This document shows positions 52,103 through 59,284 of a DNA stretch of 64,000 bases, one piece after another. Source of the DNA: a virus. A program made the position numbers and the translations under genes. Location: positions 1-64,000 of IMG/VR virus record IMGVR_UViG_3300036859_000309. One strand, written 5' to 3'. A model generated the notes under the pieces. The model had not been told where the DNA came from and did no database searches. It saw only the letters and a list, made by a program, of their open reading frames with translations. Each line of letters begins with the position of its first letter. Position 1 is the stretch's first letter.

Positions 52103-52218
52103 GAGAACAGCCCCGGTGCGTTCGGGCCGAAGACGGCGCGGTCGAGGAAAAAGACGGCCACCGCGGCTACCGCGATCACCAGCAGCGCGACGTTGATGGC
52201 TTGGAGTGCGGCCTTCAT
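52099..52218 (-). CDS. 39-residue single-span membrane protein
   Basis: Segment AINVALLVIAVAAVAVFF spans nearly half the protein. Coupled at both ends by four-base overlaps. Unknown function. Confidence 0.5.
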   Translation of the reverse strand: MKAALQAINVALLVIAVAAVAVFFLDRAVFGPNAPGLFS

Positions 52219-52787
52219 TCGTCCCTCGCCTTCAGCATGGCGTCGGCCAATTGGTAGGCCGCATCGGAGACGCTGGATTCGGCTAAGGGATCTTCGGCGC
52301 TCCAGAGGCAGCCAATCAGAGGTACCATCGCCTTCGCCGCGAAGTAGTCGCGCAGGTCCCGGCCGCCACTGAACGTGCTATCCAACCGCGCCACGACCTC
52401 GGCGTTCATCGAGCGGCCACTCGCCTTGGCCGCCGCTTCGATCTTCTCGCGCAGCTCAGGGAGCATCCGCAGCCCAAAAGGCGCGACGTTGCCGGTGGGC
52501 GCAGTTGTGGTGCGAGGCGCGGCCTCTGCCATGAGCGCCCCTGGAATAGCTCGTTTCAGCCACTCGGTGATATCGATGGCGCGCCAGCGAGTGCAGCGCG
52601 TGCCGTACTTCACTGGCTCCGGGAAACCATCGTCCTGGATCTTGCGGCGGATAGTCGTCTCGGATAGGCCAGTCACTGCGACAACGGTCTTGATCTTCAG
52701 CAGCGCATCAGGCGATTGCAGGATCTCAATGGGCTGGGTCAGCCCATCGCTCTTGGACTTAACTTTGGTCACCGCAGCCTCCGTCAT
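52215..52787 (-). CDS. AlpA-type HTH fused to Arc-type ribbon-helix-helix
   Basis: 190 residues. Residues 30-75 are an AlpA/MerR-like HTH (VVAVTGLSETTIRRKIQDD, CTRWRAIDITEWL). Residues 100-140 match Arc: FGLRMLPELREKIEAAAK and SGRSMNAEVVARL. The C-terminal 45 residues are helical. Two DNA-binding domains in one protein suggest a regulator, perhaps of the downstream recombination genes. The tRNA gene begins 13 bases upstream on the opposite strand. Confidence 0.7.
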   Translation of the reverse strand: MTEAAVTKVKSKSDGLTQPIEILQSPDALLKIKTVVAVTGLSETTIRRKIQDDGFPEPVKYGTRCTRWRAIDITEWLKRAIPGALMAEAAPRTTTAPTGNVAPFGLRMLPELREKIEAAAKASGRSMNAEVVARLDSTFSGGRDLRDYFAAKAMVPLIGCLWSAEDPLAESSVSDAAYQLADAMLKARDE

Positions 52788-52800
52788 AATTGGCGACCGA

Positions 52801-52877
52801 CTGCCCGTAGCTCAGTCGGATAGAGCAACAGCCTTCTAAGCTGTGGGTCACAGGTTCGATTCCTGTCGGGCAGGCCA
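52801..52877 (+). tRNA. tRNA-Arg (anticodon UCU)
   Basis: Complete cloverleaf: acceptor CTGCCCG / CGGGCAG, D-arm GCTC / GAGC, anticodon arm ACAGC-CTTCTAA-GCTGT with TCT at 52835-52837, T-arm ACAGG-TTCGATT-CCTGT, discriminator G and an encoded CCA. It reads AGA/AGG, rare in GC-rich genomes. It is on the + strand inside a leftward operon. Confidence 0.95.
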
Positions 52878-52889
52878 TGCGGCGCGCGC

Positions 52890-53321
52890 TCATGCTGCAC
52901 CGCCTTCCTGCTCAGCAGCCTCAGCGAGGACGGCCGCGGCGTCGCGCATGCAAGCCTGGCACTGCTCCTCGGAGGGACGCTCCTGCTCGTTCTCCAGGTC
53001 CTGGGCGAGCATGTTGGCGTGCAACGCCTGGAGCGCGCCGAAGAGCCGCCGCTTCATGGCGATGTGGTAGGCCATCCGCCGGTTCAGCTTCTCGGGCGTA
53101 TCAGGCCCGGCGCTCTTTGGCAGATCGATGTCGATGTCCCGGTACTCCTGGCCGCGCAGGGCGAACTGCGCGCGCTGCTCAATCCAACGCAGGCGCCGCG
53201 TTTGGCTGCGGCTGCGCGCAGCGGTTCGCGCGATGTGGTCCAGCGCCTGGGCCAGGATCAGCGGGTCGACCTTGGTCGCGGCCTCATAGGCGCGTGGGAA
53301 CTCGTGCGTGACGTGGGTCAT
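52890..53321 (-). CDS. Hypothetical early protein
   Basis: 143 residues from ATG 53321. Helical, with an Arg-rich middle (ARSRSQTRRLRWIEQRAQF) and acidic C-terminus with a CQAC pair. ATGA overlap with the upstream gene. Unknown function. Confidence 0.55.
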   Translation of the reverse strand: MTHVTHEFPRAYEAATKVDPLILAQALDHIARTAARSRSQTRRLRWIEQRAQFALRGQEYRDIDIDLPKSAGPDTPEKLNRRMAYHIAMKRRLFGALQALHANMLAQDLENEQERPSEEQCQACMRDAAAVLAEAAEQEGGAA

Positions 53322-53605
53322 GCCGCGCTCCCGATGGCCTTGGCGCGCCACCGCGAGATCTCCTCGTTGTGCGCGGCGACTTCGGCGTCCGTGGGAACCT
53401 CATTCATCGCGCGCACCAACTCAGCCGCCGCTTCCCTGCAGCCCTGCTTCTCCAGGAAATGCCGCAGAACGCTTTCCAGACCACCGAGGAAGCCGTATAC
53501 CGAACTGCCATGGCCGCCGGTGCGGGCCACGATGGCGTGCCCACTGACGTTGGCGCGCCGGATCTCGTTGACCAGCTGCATCGCGTCGCGCTTGCTGATC
53601 GTCAT
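53318..53605 (-). CDS. Hypothetical early protein
   Basis: 95 residues. A Gly-rich segment (IVARTGGHGSSVYGFLGG) between helices. Four-base overlaps at both ends. No family recognised. Confidence 0.55.
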   Translation of the reverse strand: MTISKRDAMQLVNEIRRANVSGHAIVARTGGHGSSVYGFLGGLESVLRHFLEKQGCREAAAELVRAMNEVPTDAEVAAHNEEISRWRAKAIGSAA

Positions 53606-53805
53606 GCCAGCACCCCAAACAGTGAGTCCTGTGCTGCGATCCGGGCCTCGGTCACTTCATCCTGCTGAAGCTTCACGCCCATGGCGTGAGCGAGCTGTCT
53701 GGAGCGCTCAATCGTGTGCACCAGGGCCTCGCGCTGGGCGGCTTTCTGCTTGCGGTACCGCTGCAGTTGCGCCGGCGTGGTGACGTGGTAGGTCGCGCCG
53801 TTCAC
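53602..53805 (-). CDS. Small basic early protein
   Basis: 67 residues, rich in Gln, Arg and Ala (TPAQLQRYRKQKAAQREALV). Four-base overlaps at both ends. Possible DNA-binding protein; unknown. Confidence 0.5.
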   Translation of the reverse strand: MNGATYHVTTPAQLQRYRKQKAAQREALVHTIERSRQLAHAMGVKLQQDEVTEARIAAQDSLFGVLA

Positions 53806-54089
53806 AGCGAGGCACTCCGGCGAACCTTCATGCGAAGCCGCGAGTTCTCGGCCACCAAGCCGGCGTACTTCGCCTGCAGCGTGACGAGGTCGATGCCCTT
53901 CGAGGCCATCTGCTCCAGCGCGTCGGTGGAGACGTCACGACAGAACTGGACCGCGGCGGCGCGGTGCGCGGCTGTCGAGCTATCGAGGCGGAAGTTCCTC
54001 CCTTCCTTCCAGCCATTGAGCTCGGCCGGCTGCAGCTCAAGGTCCAGCGCCTTTGCGCCAAGAGCCTTGCTCGGGATCACGGTGTGCAT
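53802..54089 (-). CDS. First gene of the leftward operon
   Basis: 95 residues; GAGGAG lies upstream of the ATG. The second half is helical with a basic end (AENSRLRMKVRRS). Being first after the PL-like promoter, it occupies the place of lambda N-type genes, and its Arg-rich C-terminus is notable, but nothing else shows antitermination. Confidence 0.5.
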   Translation of the reverse strand: MHTVIPSKALGAKALDLELQPAELNGWKEGRNFRLDSSTAAHRAAAVQFCRDVSTDALEQMASKGIDLVTLQAKYAGLVAENSRLRMKVRRSASL

Positions 54090-54132
54090 CTGCCCATCTC
54101 CTCTGCACTGAACCTCTCAGTGCCTGATGGAA

Positions 54133-54174
54133 AGTATGGGTCAGCCGTACACTGACAGTCAAGTTGAACCGTAC
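54133..54174 (-). promoter_or_regulatory. PL-like leftward promoter with two operators
   Basis: Read leftward: TTGACT (54162-54157), 18-base spacer, CATACT (54138-54133), start near 54126. Operator GTATGGGTCAGCCGTAC (54134-54150) covers the -10 and spacer; weaker GTCAAGTTGAACCGTAC (54158-54174) covers the -35. The core around the -10 nearly equals that of the rightward promoter. Confidence 0.75.
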
Positions 54175-54203
54175 AGCTTGTTAAGAATAAGAAGTAATTT
54201 GTT

Positions 54204-54220
54204 GTTCGGCTCAGCCGGAC
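54204..54220. promoter_or_regulatory. Third left operator
   Basis: GTTCGGCTCAGCCGGAC, an imperfect 17-bp palindrome of the same family, 46 bp centre-to-centre from its neighbour. Confidence 0.65.
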
Positions 54221-54265
54221 AGGTGGGAATATGGGCGCGCAGCGTGCGCGTCTGGAAGTGGACGT

Positions 54266-54289
54266 AAAAAAGCCCGCGCGTGGCGGGCT
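54266..54289 (-). terminator. Terminator of repressor transcript
   Basis: AGCCCGC / GCGGGCT stem with a five-base loop; read leftward it ends in six T. It stops repressor-operon transcription before PL. Confidence 0.85.
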
Positions 54290-54406
54290 TTGAGGGGGGA
54301 TGGAGGACGAGGCTCGCTGCCTCTCTCTATTTCGAAGCGGGCCTGCATCGTCTCGTTGCCCGCACCTTGCATCGGAGCGGCAAGCAAGTTGTCCATACGC
54401 AAGTCC

Positions 54407-54658
54407 TCAGCGTGTTTCAAGATCGTCGCGAGCGTGTACCAGGGCGGCCAGCTGATCGGATAGGAACATCACGGCGCCCCTTGCGAAGGTTGGGTGACGG
54501 TAGCAGTGCCCGGCGACGTTGGTGATGTAGCGCATCTTCCGCAGCGTGACTGCGAATGCAATGCCCGTGACTTCTCCTTCCTTGGCGAGCTGCAGCAACG
54601 TCTCGAGGGCCTCGACCGTGTCGTGGCTGATGTTGTCGGGGATTAGTCGGTATGGCAC
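54407..54658 (-). CDS. Small protein co-transcribed with the repressor
   Basis: 83 residues, GTG start three bases after the repressor stop. SHDTVEALETLLQLAKEGEV then TGIAFAVTLRKMRY is a pattern I have seen in phage proteins of unknown role. It is expressed with the repressor in lysogens, so it may have an immunity-related function. Confidence 0.6.
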   Translation of the reverse strand: MPYRLIPDNISHDTVEALETLLQLAKEGEVTGIAFAVTLRKMRYITNVAGHCYRHPTFARGAVMFLSDQLAALVHARDDLETR

Positions 54659-54661
54659 GGC

Positions 54662-55159
54662 TCATTCCTGCTTGCGTCCCTTGCTGGACCCCTTGGCGGC
54701 AGGATGGTGCGGCCGGATCCCCTTGCCTCTGTAGGTCTTGGGCGCTGGCGCTGACTCGAGTATGCCGAGATCCGAATGAAGAGAAACAGCTGGGGGTGCC
54801 GGGAGGAACTCTTCGACCCGAGCGTCAGTGACCGCGGGGCCGAGCATCTTGGCCAGCAGCGCCATGCGCTGCTCTTGCGTCAGGGCTTGAATCGCGCTCT
54901 CAGCCTGGATGACCTTGATGTGCTCCTTTACATCGCCAAAGATCAGATCATCAACCGCGATATTCAGTTTCAGGCATATGACGCGAAGCTGATCAGCCTT
55001 TGGGTAGTGGCGCTCTGCCTCCCAATCCGAGACGGATTGCTTCGACGCGTTCTTCCCGTTCTCGCCGGCTCCAAGGCCGAGCTCGACCCCGCTCATCCCC
55101 TTCTCTTGTCGCGCCTTCTTGAGCCGTGCGCCAAATCCAAAACTCTTGCTGTTGCCCAT
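54662..55159 (-). CDS. CI-like repressor, XRE family, no peptidase domain
   Basis: 165 residues. The N-terminal XRE HTH is clear: RLKKARQEKGMSGVELGLGA, SKQSVSDWEAERHYPKADQL, CLKLNIAVDDLIFG. The C-terminal half is helical, then Pro-rich and basic. It lacks the S24 self-cleavage domain of lambda CI, so RecA-triggered autocleavage is not expected. It lies between the two operator clusters, and is the probable immunity repressor. Confidence 0.8.
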   Translation of the reverse strand: MGNSKSFGFGARLKKARQEKGMSGVELGLGAGENGKNASKQSVSDWEAERHYPKADQLRVICLKLNIAVDDLIFGDVKEHIKVIQAESAIQALTQEQRMALLAKMLGPAVTDARVEEFLPAPPAVSLHSDLGILESAPAPKTYRGKGIRPHHPAAKGSSKGRKQE

Positions 55160-55200
55160 CGATTGAGCATAAGGAAGAGCCGAATCATGCAAAATCTGTA

Positions 55201-55252
55201 GTACGGGTGAGCCGGACTGTCCTTGATGCAGTGTGTACGGTTGAGCCATACT
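55201..55252 (+). promoter_or_regulatory. PR-like rightward promoter with two operators
   Basis: TTGATG (55223-55228), 18-base spacer, CATACT (55247-55252). Operators GTACGGGTGAGCCGGAC (55201-55217) and GTACGGTTGAGCCATAC (55235-55251); the second covers the spacer and -10. The predicted start coincides with the cro-like ATG. Confidence 0.75.
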
Positions 55253-55258
55253 ATCGGT

Positions 55259-55501
55259 ATGCGCGACTGGACCATCCTGTTCGACCGGAAGGGCTTTCAA
55301 GCCGCTCTGGCTCGCCGCTTCAACAAGTCGCGAGCCACGATCAATGAATGGCGCAACGGCATCCCGGTTCCGTATTGCGCAGGTGTCGAAGAGGAATGCG
55401 GAGGCGAGTTCACACGTCGCGATTTCCGTCCTGACGACTGGCATTTGATCTGGCCCGAGCTCGTGGGGCCGCCCCCAGCGCCTGAAGCAAAGGCGGCCTG
55501 A
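55259..55501 (+). CDS. Cro/YdaS-like regulator
   Basis: 80 residues. The HTH reads KGFQAALARRFNKSRATINE followed by WRNGIPVP, then VEEECGGEFTRRDFRPDDW, the YdaS-type layout. It is divergent from the repressor and first in the rightward operon. No ribosome site precedes the ATG, which falls at the predicted transcription start, so translation may be leaderless. Confidence 0.8.
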   Translation: MRDWTILFDRKGFQAALARRFNKSRATINEWRNGIPVPYCAGVEEECGGEFTRRDFRPDDWHLIWPELVGPPPAPEAKAA

Positions 55502-55504
55502 GCC

Positions 55505-55735
55505 ATGCGCCGCCCGCGCGCCTCCATCGATTGGGAAACGCTCCTCGCAGCAGCTCTGTTCCTGCTGTGCACCTACGCCACCTGCGCGTTCATCGTCATC
55601 GGCGCCCTCGGGTGGGCGCTGTTCTCGCTGATCTGCGCCTTCGGTTTCTTCCAGGCCCTGATGGGCTTCCTCTCGGCCATGGACGTGCGCAGTCGCGTGC
55701 TCGGCCAGCAGGGGACTGAACACATCGACAGCTGA
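55505..55735 (+). CDS. Small membrane protein
   Basis: 76 residues with two hydrophobic segments (LLAAALFLLCTYATCAFIVI and GWALFSLICAFGFFQAL) separated by a short turn. Follows the cro-like gene by three bases. Function unknown; early membrane proteins may act in exclusion. Confidence 0.6.
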   Translation: MRRPRASIDWETLLAAALFLLCTYATCAFIVIGALGWALFSLICAFGFFQALMGFLSAMDVRSRVLGQQGTEHIDS

Positions 55736-55783
55736 TTCGTAGAGCGACTTGAGCATGCAAAAAATTTTGACCCGCGAAGCCTC

Positions 55784-55797
55784 GCAATGCCTCGCAA
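55784..55797 (-). promoter_or_regulatory. CII-type activator site, PRE-like
   Basis: Read leftward: TTGC-GAGGCA-TTGC, the lambda CII recognition pattern. A weak -10 (CAAAAT) lies 18 bases beyond the N6 segment. It points toward the repressor gene and sits just before the candidate activator gene at 55817, as PRE does in lambda. Confidence 0.5.
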
Positions 55798-55816
55798 ATG
55801 AAAAGAGAGGTATTGC

Positions 55817-56209
55817 GTGACTACCCAGCCAACCCTCATCCGGCCAATCCCACAGCCCGCGGAGATCGCCCGCAAGCACTCCCTGGGGAAGGCCCTGGAG
55901 TACTGCGCCGAACTCGCCGGCTACTCCTACGACAAGCAGCTGGAAGAGGCCCTGCGCAAGCACGGCTCCCCGGTCGACAAGACACAGCTTTCGCGCTGGC
56001 AGCAGGGCAGCGAGGGCATTAAGTGGGAACGCCTGGAGGCCCTGATGGACGTGTGCGGCAATGACGCGCCGATCCTCTGGATGCTTCATCAGCGCGGCTA
56101 CGACCTGGGCAGCGTGCGGCTGCAGGAGTCCGCGACGGAGCGCGAGAACCGGCTCCTGCGCGAAGAGAACGCGGCGCTGCGGCGGGTTCTGCAAGGGGGT
56201 GCCCCATGA
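55817..56209 (+). CDS. CII-like regulator
   Basis: 130 residues; GTG start with GAGAGG six bases upstream. An HTH-like region (KTQLSRWQQGSEGIKWERLE) follows a helical N-terminus, and the last 25 residues are a coiled coil (ESATERENRLLREENAAL), which could form oligomers. Its place after the cro-like gene and beside a TTGC-N6-TTGC site suggests a CII analogue. Confidence 0.6.
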   Translation: MTTQPTLIRPIPQPAEIARKHSLGKALEYCAELAGYSYDKQLEEALRKHGSPVDKTQLSRWQQGSEGIKWERLEALMDVCGNDAPILWMLHQRGYDLGSVRLQESATERENRLLREENAALRRVLQGGAP

Positions 56210-56526
56210 GTCTGGTCGACCCCAAGAACCCCGCGCGCTGGTGCGATGGCTCCCTGCGCAGCCAGGGCAACGGATTCACGAACGGCTTCGGAGATCCCAT
56301 CAACTGGACCATTGCCACCGTGCGTGCGGCGGCCGGTCCAAAGATCTCGGCGGCACACGAGCGCCAGCGCCAAGAAGGCAAGAACCCGGGCGCGTTCTAC
56401 GGCCTGTCCAGGAAGTCCGACGAGAGCCTCCAGACGCGACCCAAGTACTCGGCGCCCATCGAGGGCCGCGAGGCTGGCCTGCTCGCAACCGAGAAGCGCC
56501 AGCGGGCGTCGAAGGCGAGCATCTGA
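56206..56526 (+). CDS. Hypothetical protein
   Basis: 106 residues, hydrophilic, with a Gly/Asn-rich patch (SQGNGFTNGFGDPINWTIA) and basic C-terminus. Coupled by ATGA and TGATG to its neighbours. Possibly a partner of the helicase-methyltransferase; no family recognised. Confidence 0.55.
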   Translation: MSLVDPKNPARWCDGSLRSQGNGFTNGFGDPINWTIATVRAAAGPKISAAHERQRQEGKNPGAFYGLSRKSDESLQTRPKYSAPIEGREAGLLATEKRQRASKASI

Positions 56527-59033
56527 TGGACTACATCGAGTTCCTTCGCTCGAAGATGCCGCTGGCCAGCTTCACTGGCTTCGACGTCGACCTGGAGCAG
56601 ATCAATCCGAACCTGAAGCCACACACGCGCGACATCGTGCGCTGGATGGTGAAGGGCGGCAACCGCGCGGTGTTCGCCAGCTTCGGACTGCACAAGACCG
56701 CGACCCAACTGGAGGCGCTGCGCCTGATCGGGCAGCACCGACCTGGCCTGTGCCTGCAGGTGTTGCCGCTCGGCGTGCGCCAAGAATTTTTTCGCGAGGT
56801 CGAGCAGCGCTTCACCGGCGACTATGCGATCGACTTGCGTTTCATCCGATCGGACAGTGAGATCGACGACGAACGCACGATCTACCTGACGAACTACGAG
56901 AGCGTGCGCGAGGGCAAGATCACGCCCAAGCTGTTTCGCGCGACGAGCCTTGACGAAGCCAGCATCCTGCGCAGCTACGGCAGCAAGACCTATCAGGAGT
57001 TCCTGCCCGCCTTCGCCGAGGTCGAGTTCAAGTTCGCGGCGACTGCGACGCCGGACCCCAACCGCTACAAGGAGCTGATCCACTACGCCGGCTACCTGGG
57101 CGTCATGGATACGGGCCAGGCCCTGACGCGCTTCTTCCAGCGCGACAGCGAGAAGGCCGGCAATCTCACCCTGTACCCCCACAAGGAAGCCGAGTTCTGG
57201 CTGTGGGTGGCCAGCTGGGCAGTGGTCATCACAAAGCCGAGTGACCTCGGCCACAGCGACGACGGCTATGTCCTGCCGGAGCTGGACGTGCGCTGGCACG
57301 AGGTGCCGAGCGACTACACGGCGGCCGGGGCGGACAAGGTGGGGCAGGGCCTGCTGATCCCGAACGTGGCGCTCGGCCTCTCCGCCGCGGCGACCGAGAA
57401 GCGCGACAGCCTGCCGGCGCGCGTGGCGAAGGTGCGCGAGATCGTCGAAGCGGATCCCGCTGACCACTTCATTCTCTGGCACGACCTCGAAGACGAGCGG
57501 CACGCGCTGCAGGAAGCGGTCCCCGAGGCGGTCAGCGTCTGGGGTTCGCAGGACCTAGAAGAACGCGAGGCTCGCATCGTCGGATTCAGCGACGGCGAGC
57601 ACCGGATCCTTTCCACGAAGCCGATCATTGCCGGCAGCGGCTGCAATTTCCAGCGGCACTGCCATCGAGAGGTCTTCGCCGGCATCGGCCACAAATTCAA
57701 CGACTTCATCCAGGCCGTTCACCGGACCTATCGCTTTGGGCAGCAGGGGCGTGTGCGCCTCGACATCGTTCATACAGAGGCCGAGCGCGCAATCAAGGCC
57801 GACCTGCTGGCTAAGTGGCGCCGCCACGACGAGCAGCAGGCGCGCATGGCCGAGTTGGTGCGCACCTACGGCCTTGACCAACTGGCGATGCAAGACACGC
57901 TGGCCAGGACGATCGGCATCGAGCGCCGTGAGGTGTCCGGGGAGCGCTTCACCGTCGCGAATAACGATTGCGTGTTGGAGGCCCAGCTGCGTCCGGCGAA
58001 CTCTGTCGATCTGATTGTGACGAGCTGCCCATTCGCAAACCATTACGAATACACGCCCAGCTACAACGACTTCGGACACACCGAGGACAACTCGCACTTC
58101 TGGGCGCAGATGGACTACCTGACGCCTGAGCTGTTTCGGATCCTGAAGCCGGGCCGCGAGCTGTGCCTGCACGTCAAGGACCGCGTGATGTTCCAGTCGG
58201 TCAGCGGCTTGGGCGCGCCGACGATGGACTATTTCCACGAGGAAGCCTCGTTCCATCTGCGCAAGCACGGCTTCGTGAAGATGGCAGTGATCACGATCAC
58301 CACCGACGTGGTGCGTGAGAACAACCAGACGTATCGCCTTGGCTACAGCGAAATGCTCAAGGACGGCACGAAGATGGGGGCAGGGTGCTCGGAATACCTG
58401 CTCATCTTCCGCAAGCCACAGACCGACTTGGCGCGCGGCTACGCCGATGAACCCGTGACCAAGGATCCAGCCGAATACAGCCTCGCGCGCTGGCAGGTTG
58501 ATGCGCACGACTACTGGCGTTCGAGCGGCAATCGCCTCATGTCGAGCGCTGAGATGGCGGCCATGGGGCCGGCGAAGCTGGCGAAGTTCTTCACGGAAGA
58601 CAGCCTGCGCCGCGTCTATGACTACGAGCGGCATGTCGCGATCGGCGAAGAGCTCGGCGCGCGTGACGCGCTGCCAAAGAAGTTCATGTGCCTGGCGCCC
58701 GGCAGCACGGACCCGAACGTGTGGACGGATGTCCTGCGCATGGACACCCTGAATAGCGAGCAGTCTGCGCGGGCCGTCGAGAAGCACGTCTGCCCACTCC
58801 AATTCGACATCGTTGACCGAGCGATCCGGCGGTATAGCAACCCCGGCGATCTCGTCTATGACCCGTTCCATGGGCTGGGAACCGTCGGCGTCCGTGCGAT
58901 CAAGCTGGGCCGGCGTGCAGGAGGGTCGGAGCTCAATGCCGCCTACTTCGCTGACCAGGTGCACTACCTGAAGGCGGCCGAGCGCGATGCATCCATGCCG
59001 AGCCTCTTCGACCTCGAGGAGCTCGCGGCATGA
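56526..59033 (+). CDS. SF2/SNF2-like helicase fused to DNA methyltransferase
   Basis: 835 residues. Residues 1-490 resemble an SNF2-type helicase: FASFGLHKTATQLEAL (altered motif I), LDEAS near 160 (motif II), and VHRTYRFGQQGRV (motif VI). Residues 490-835 are a DNA amino-methyltransferase: catalytic TSCPF in place of the usual (D/N/S)PP(Y/F), then DPFHGLGTVGVRAIKLGR as SAM motif. Such fusions occur in phages and resemble single-chain restriction-modification motors without a nuclease. It may methylate phage DNA for protection. Confidence 0.8.
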   Translation: MDYIEFLRSKMPLASFTGFDVDLEQINPNLKPHTRDIVRWMVKGGNRAVFASFGLHKTATQLEALRLIGQHRPGLCLQVLPLGVRQEFFREVEQRFTGDYAIDLRFIRSDSEIDDERTIYLTNYESVREGKITPKLFRATSLDEASILRSYGSKTYQEFLPAFAEVEFKFAATATPDPNRYKELIHYAGYLGVMDTGQALTRFFQRDSEKAGNLTLYPHKEAEFWLWVASWAVVITKPSDLGHSDDGYVLPELDVRWHEVPSDYTAAGADKVGQGLLIPNVALGLSAAATEKRDSLPARVAKVREIVEADPADHFILWHDLEDERHALQEAVPEAVSVWGSQDLEEREARIVGFSDGEHRILSTKPIIAGSGCNFQRHCHREVFAGIGHKFNDFIQAVHRTYRFGQQGRVRLDIVHTEAERAIKADLLAKWRRHDEQQARMAELVRTYGLDQLAMQDTLARTIGIERREVSGERFTVANNDCVLEAQLRPANSVDLIVTSCPFANHYEYTPSYNDFGHTEDNSHFWAQMDYLTPELFRILKPGRELCLHVKDRVMFQSVSGLGAPTMDYFHEEASFHLRKHGFVKMAVITITTDVVRENNQTYRLGYSEMLKDGTKMGAGCSEYLLIFRKPQTDLARGYADEPVTKDPAEYSLARWQVDAHDYWRSSGNRLMSSAEMAAMGPAKLAKFFTEDSLRRVYDYERHVAIGEELGARDALPKKFMCLAPGSTDPNVWTDVLRMDTLNSEQSARAVEKHVCPLQFDIVDRAIRRYSNPGDLVYDPFHGLGTVGVRAIKLGRRAGGSELNAAYFADQVHYLKAAERDASMPSLFDLEELAA

Positions 59034-59284
59034 ACCACATCCAGCGCCTCATCGCCGAGATCCGCTCGCTCGACATCGCCGCGCAGGAGAAGCGCATCAA
59101 GCTCTGCGAGGCCTTAGGCGATCGAGACGGTGCCAAGCGGCACGAGCGTGAGATGAACGCCCTGATCGCCGCGCGCTTCGCCCAGATCGAGCAGTTGGAG
59201 CGGCATGGCTGCTGCTACTTCTCGGTCGCCGGCGAGATGTCGCGCATGCAGGACGAAGCAAGGAGGGTCGTCGGTGCCCAATGA
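59030..59284 (+). CDS. Small helical protein
   Basis: 84 residues, ATGA overlap with the fusion gene. Charged coiled helices (HIQRLIAEIRSLDIAAQEKR). It ends 11 bases into the replication gene, for which it carries the ribosome site. Function unknown. Confidence 0.55.
   Translation: MNHIQRLIAEIRSLDIAAQEKRIKLCEALGDRDGAKRHEREMNALIAARFAQIEQLERHGCCYFSVAGEMSRMQDEARRVVGAQ

Larger units (their letters stand above)
54090..54406. other. Intergenic control region
   Basis: Gene-free stretch holding the leftward promoter with two operators (54133-54174), a third operator (54204-54220), an AT-rich patch, and the terminator of the repressor transcript (54266-54289). Confidence 0.7.

Noticed and set aside
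54211-54420. 69-codon reverse ORF downstream of the repressor operon
   Set aside because: It runs through the terminator hairpin and third operator, has no coupling or ribosome site, and its C-terminal half is the translated hairpin.
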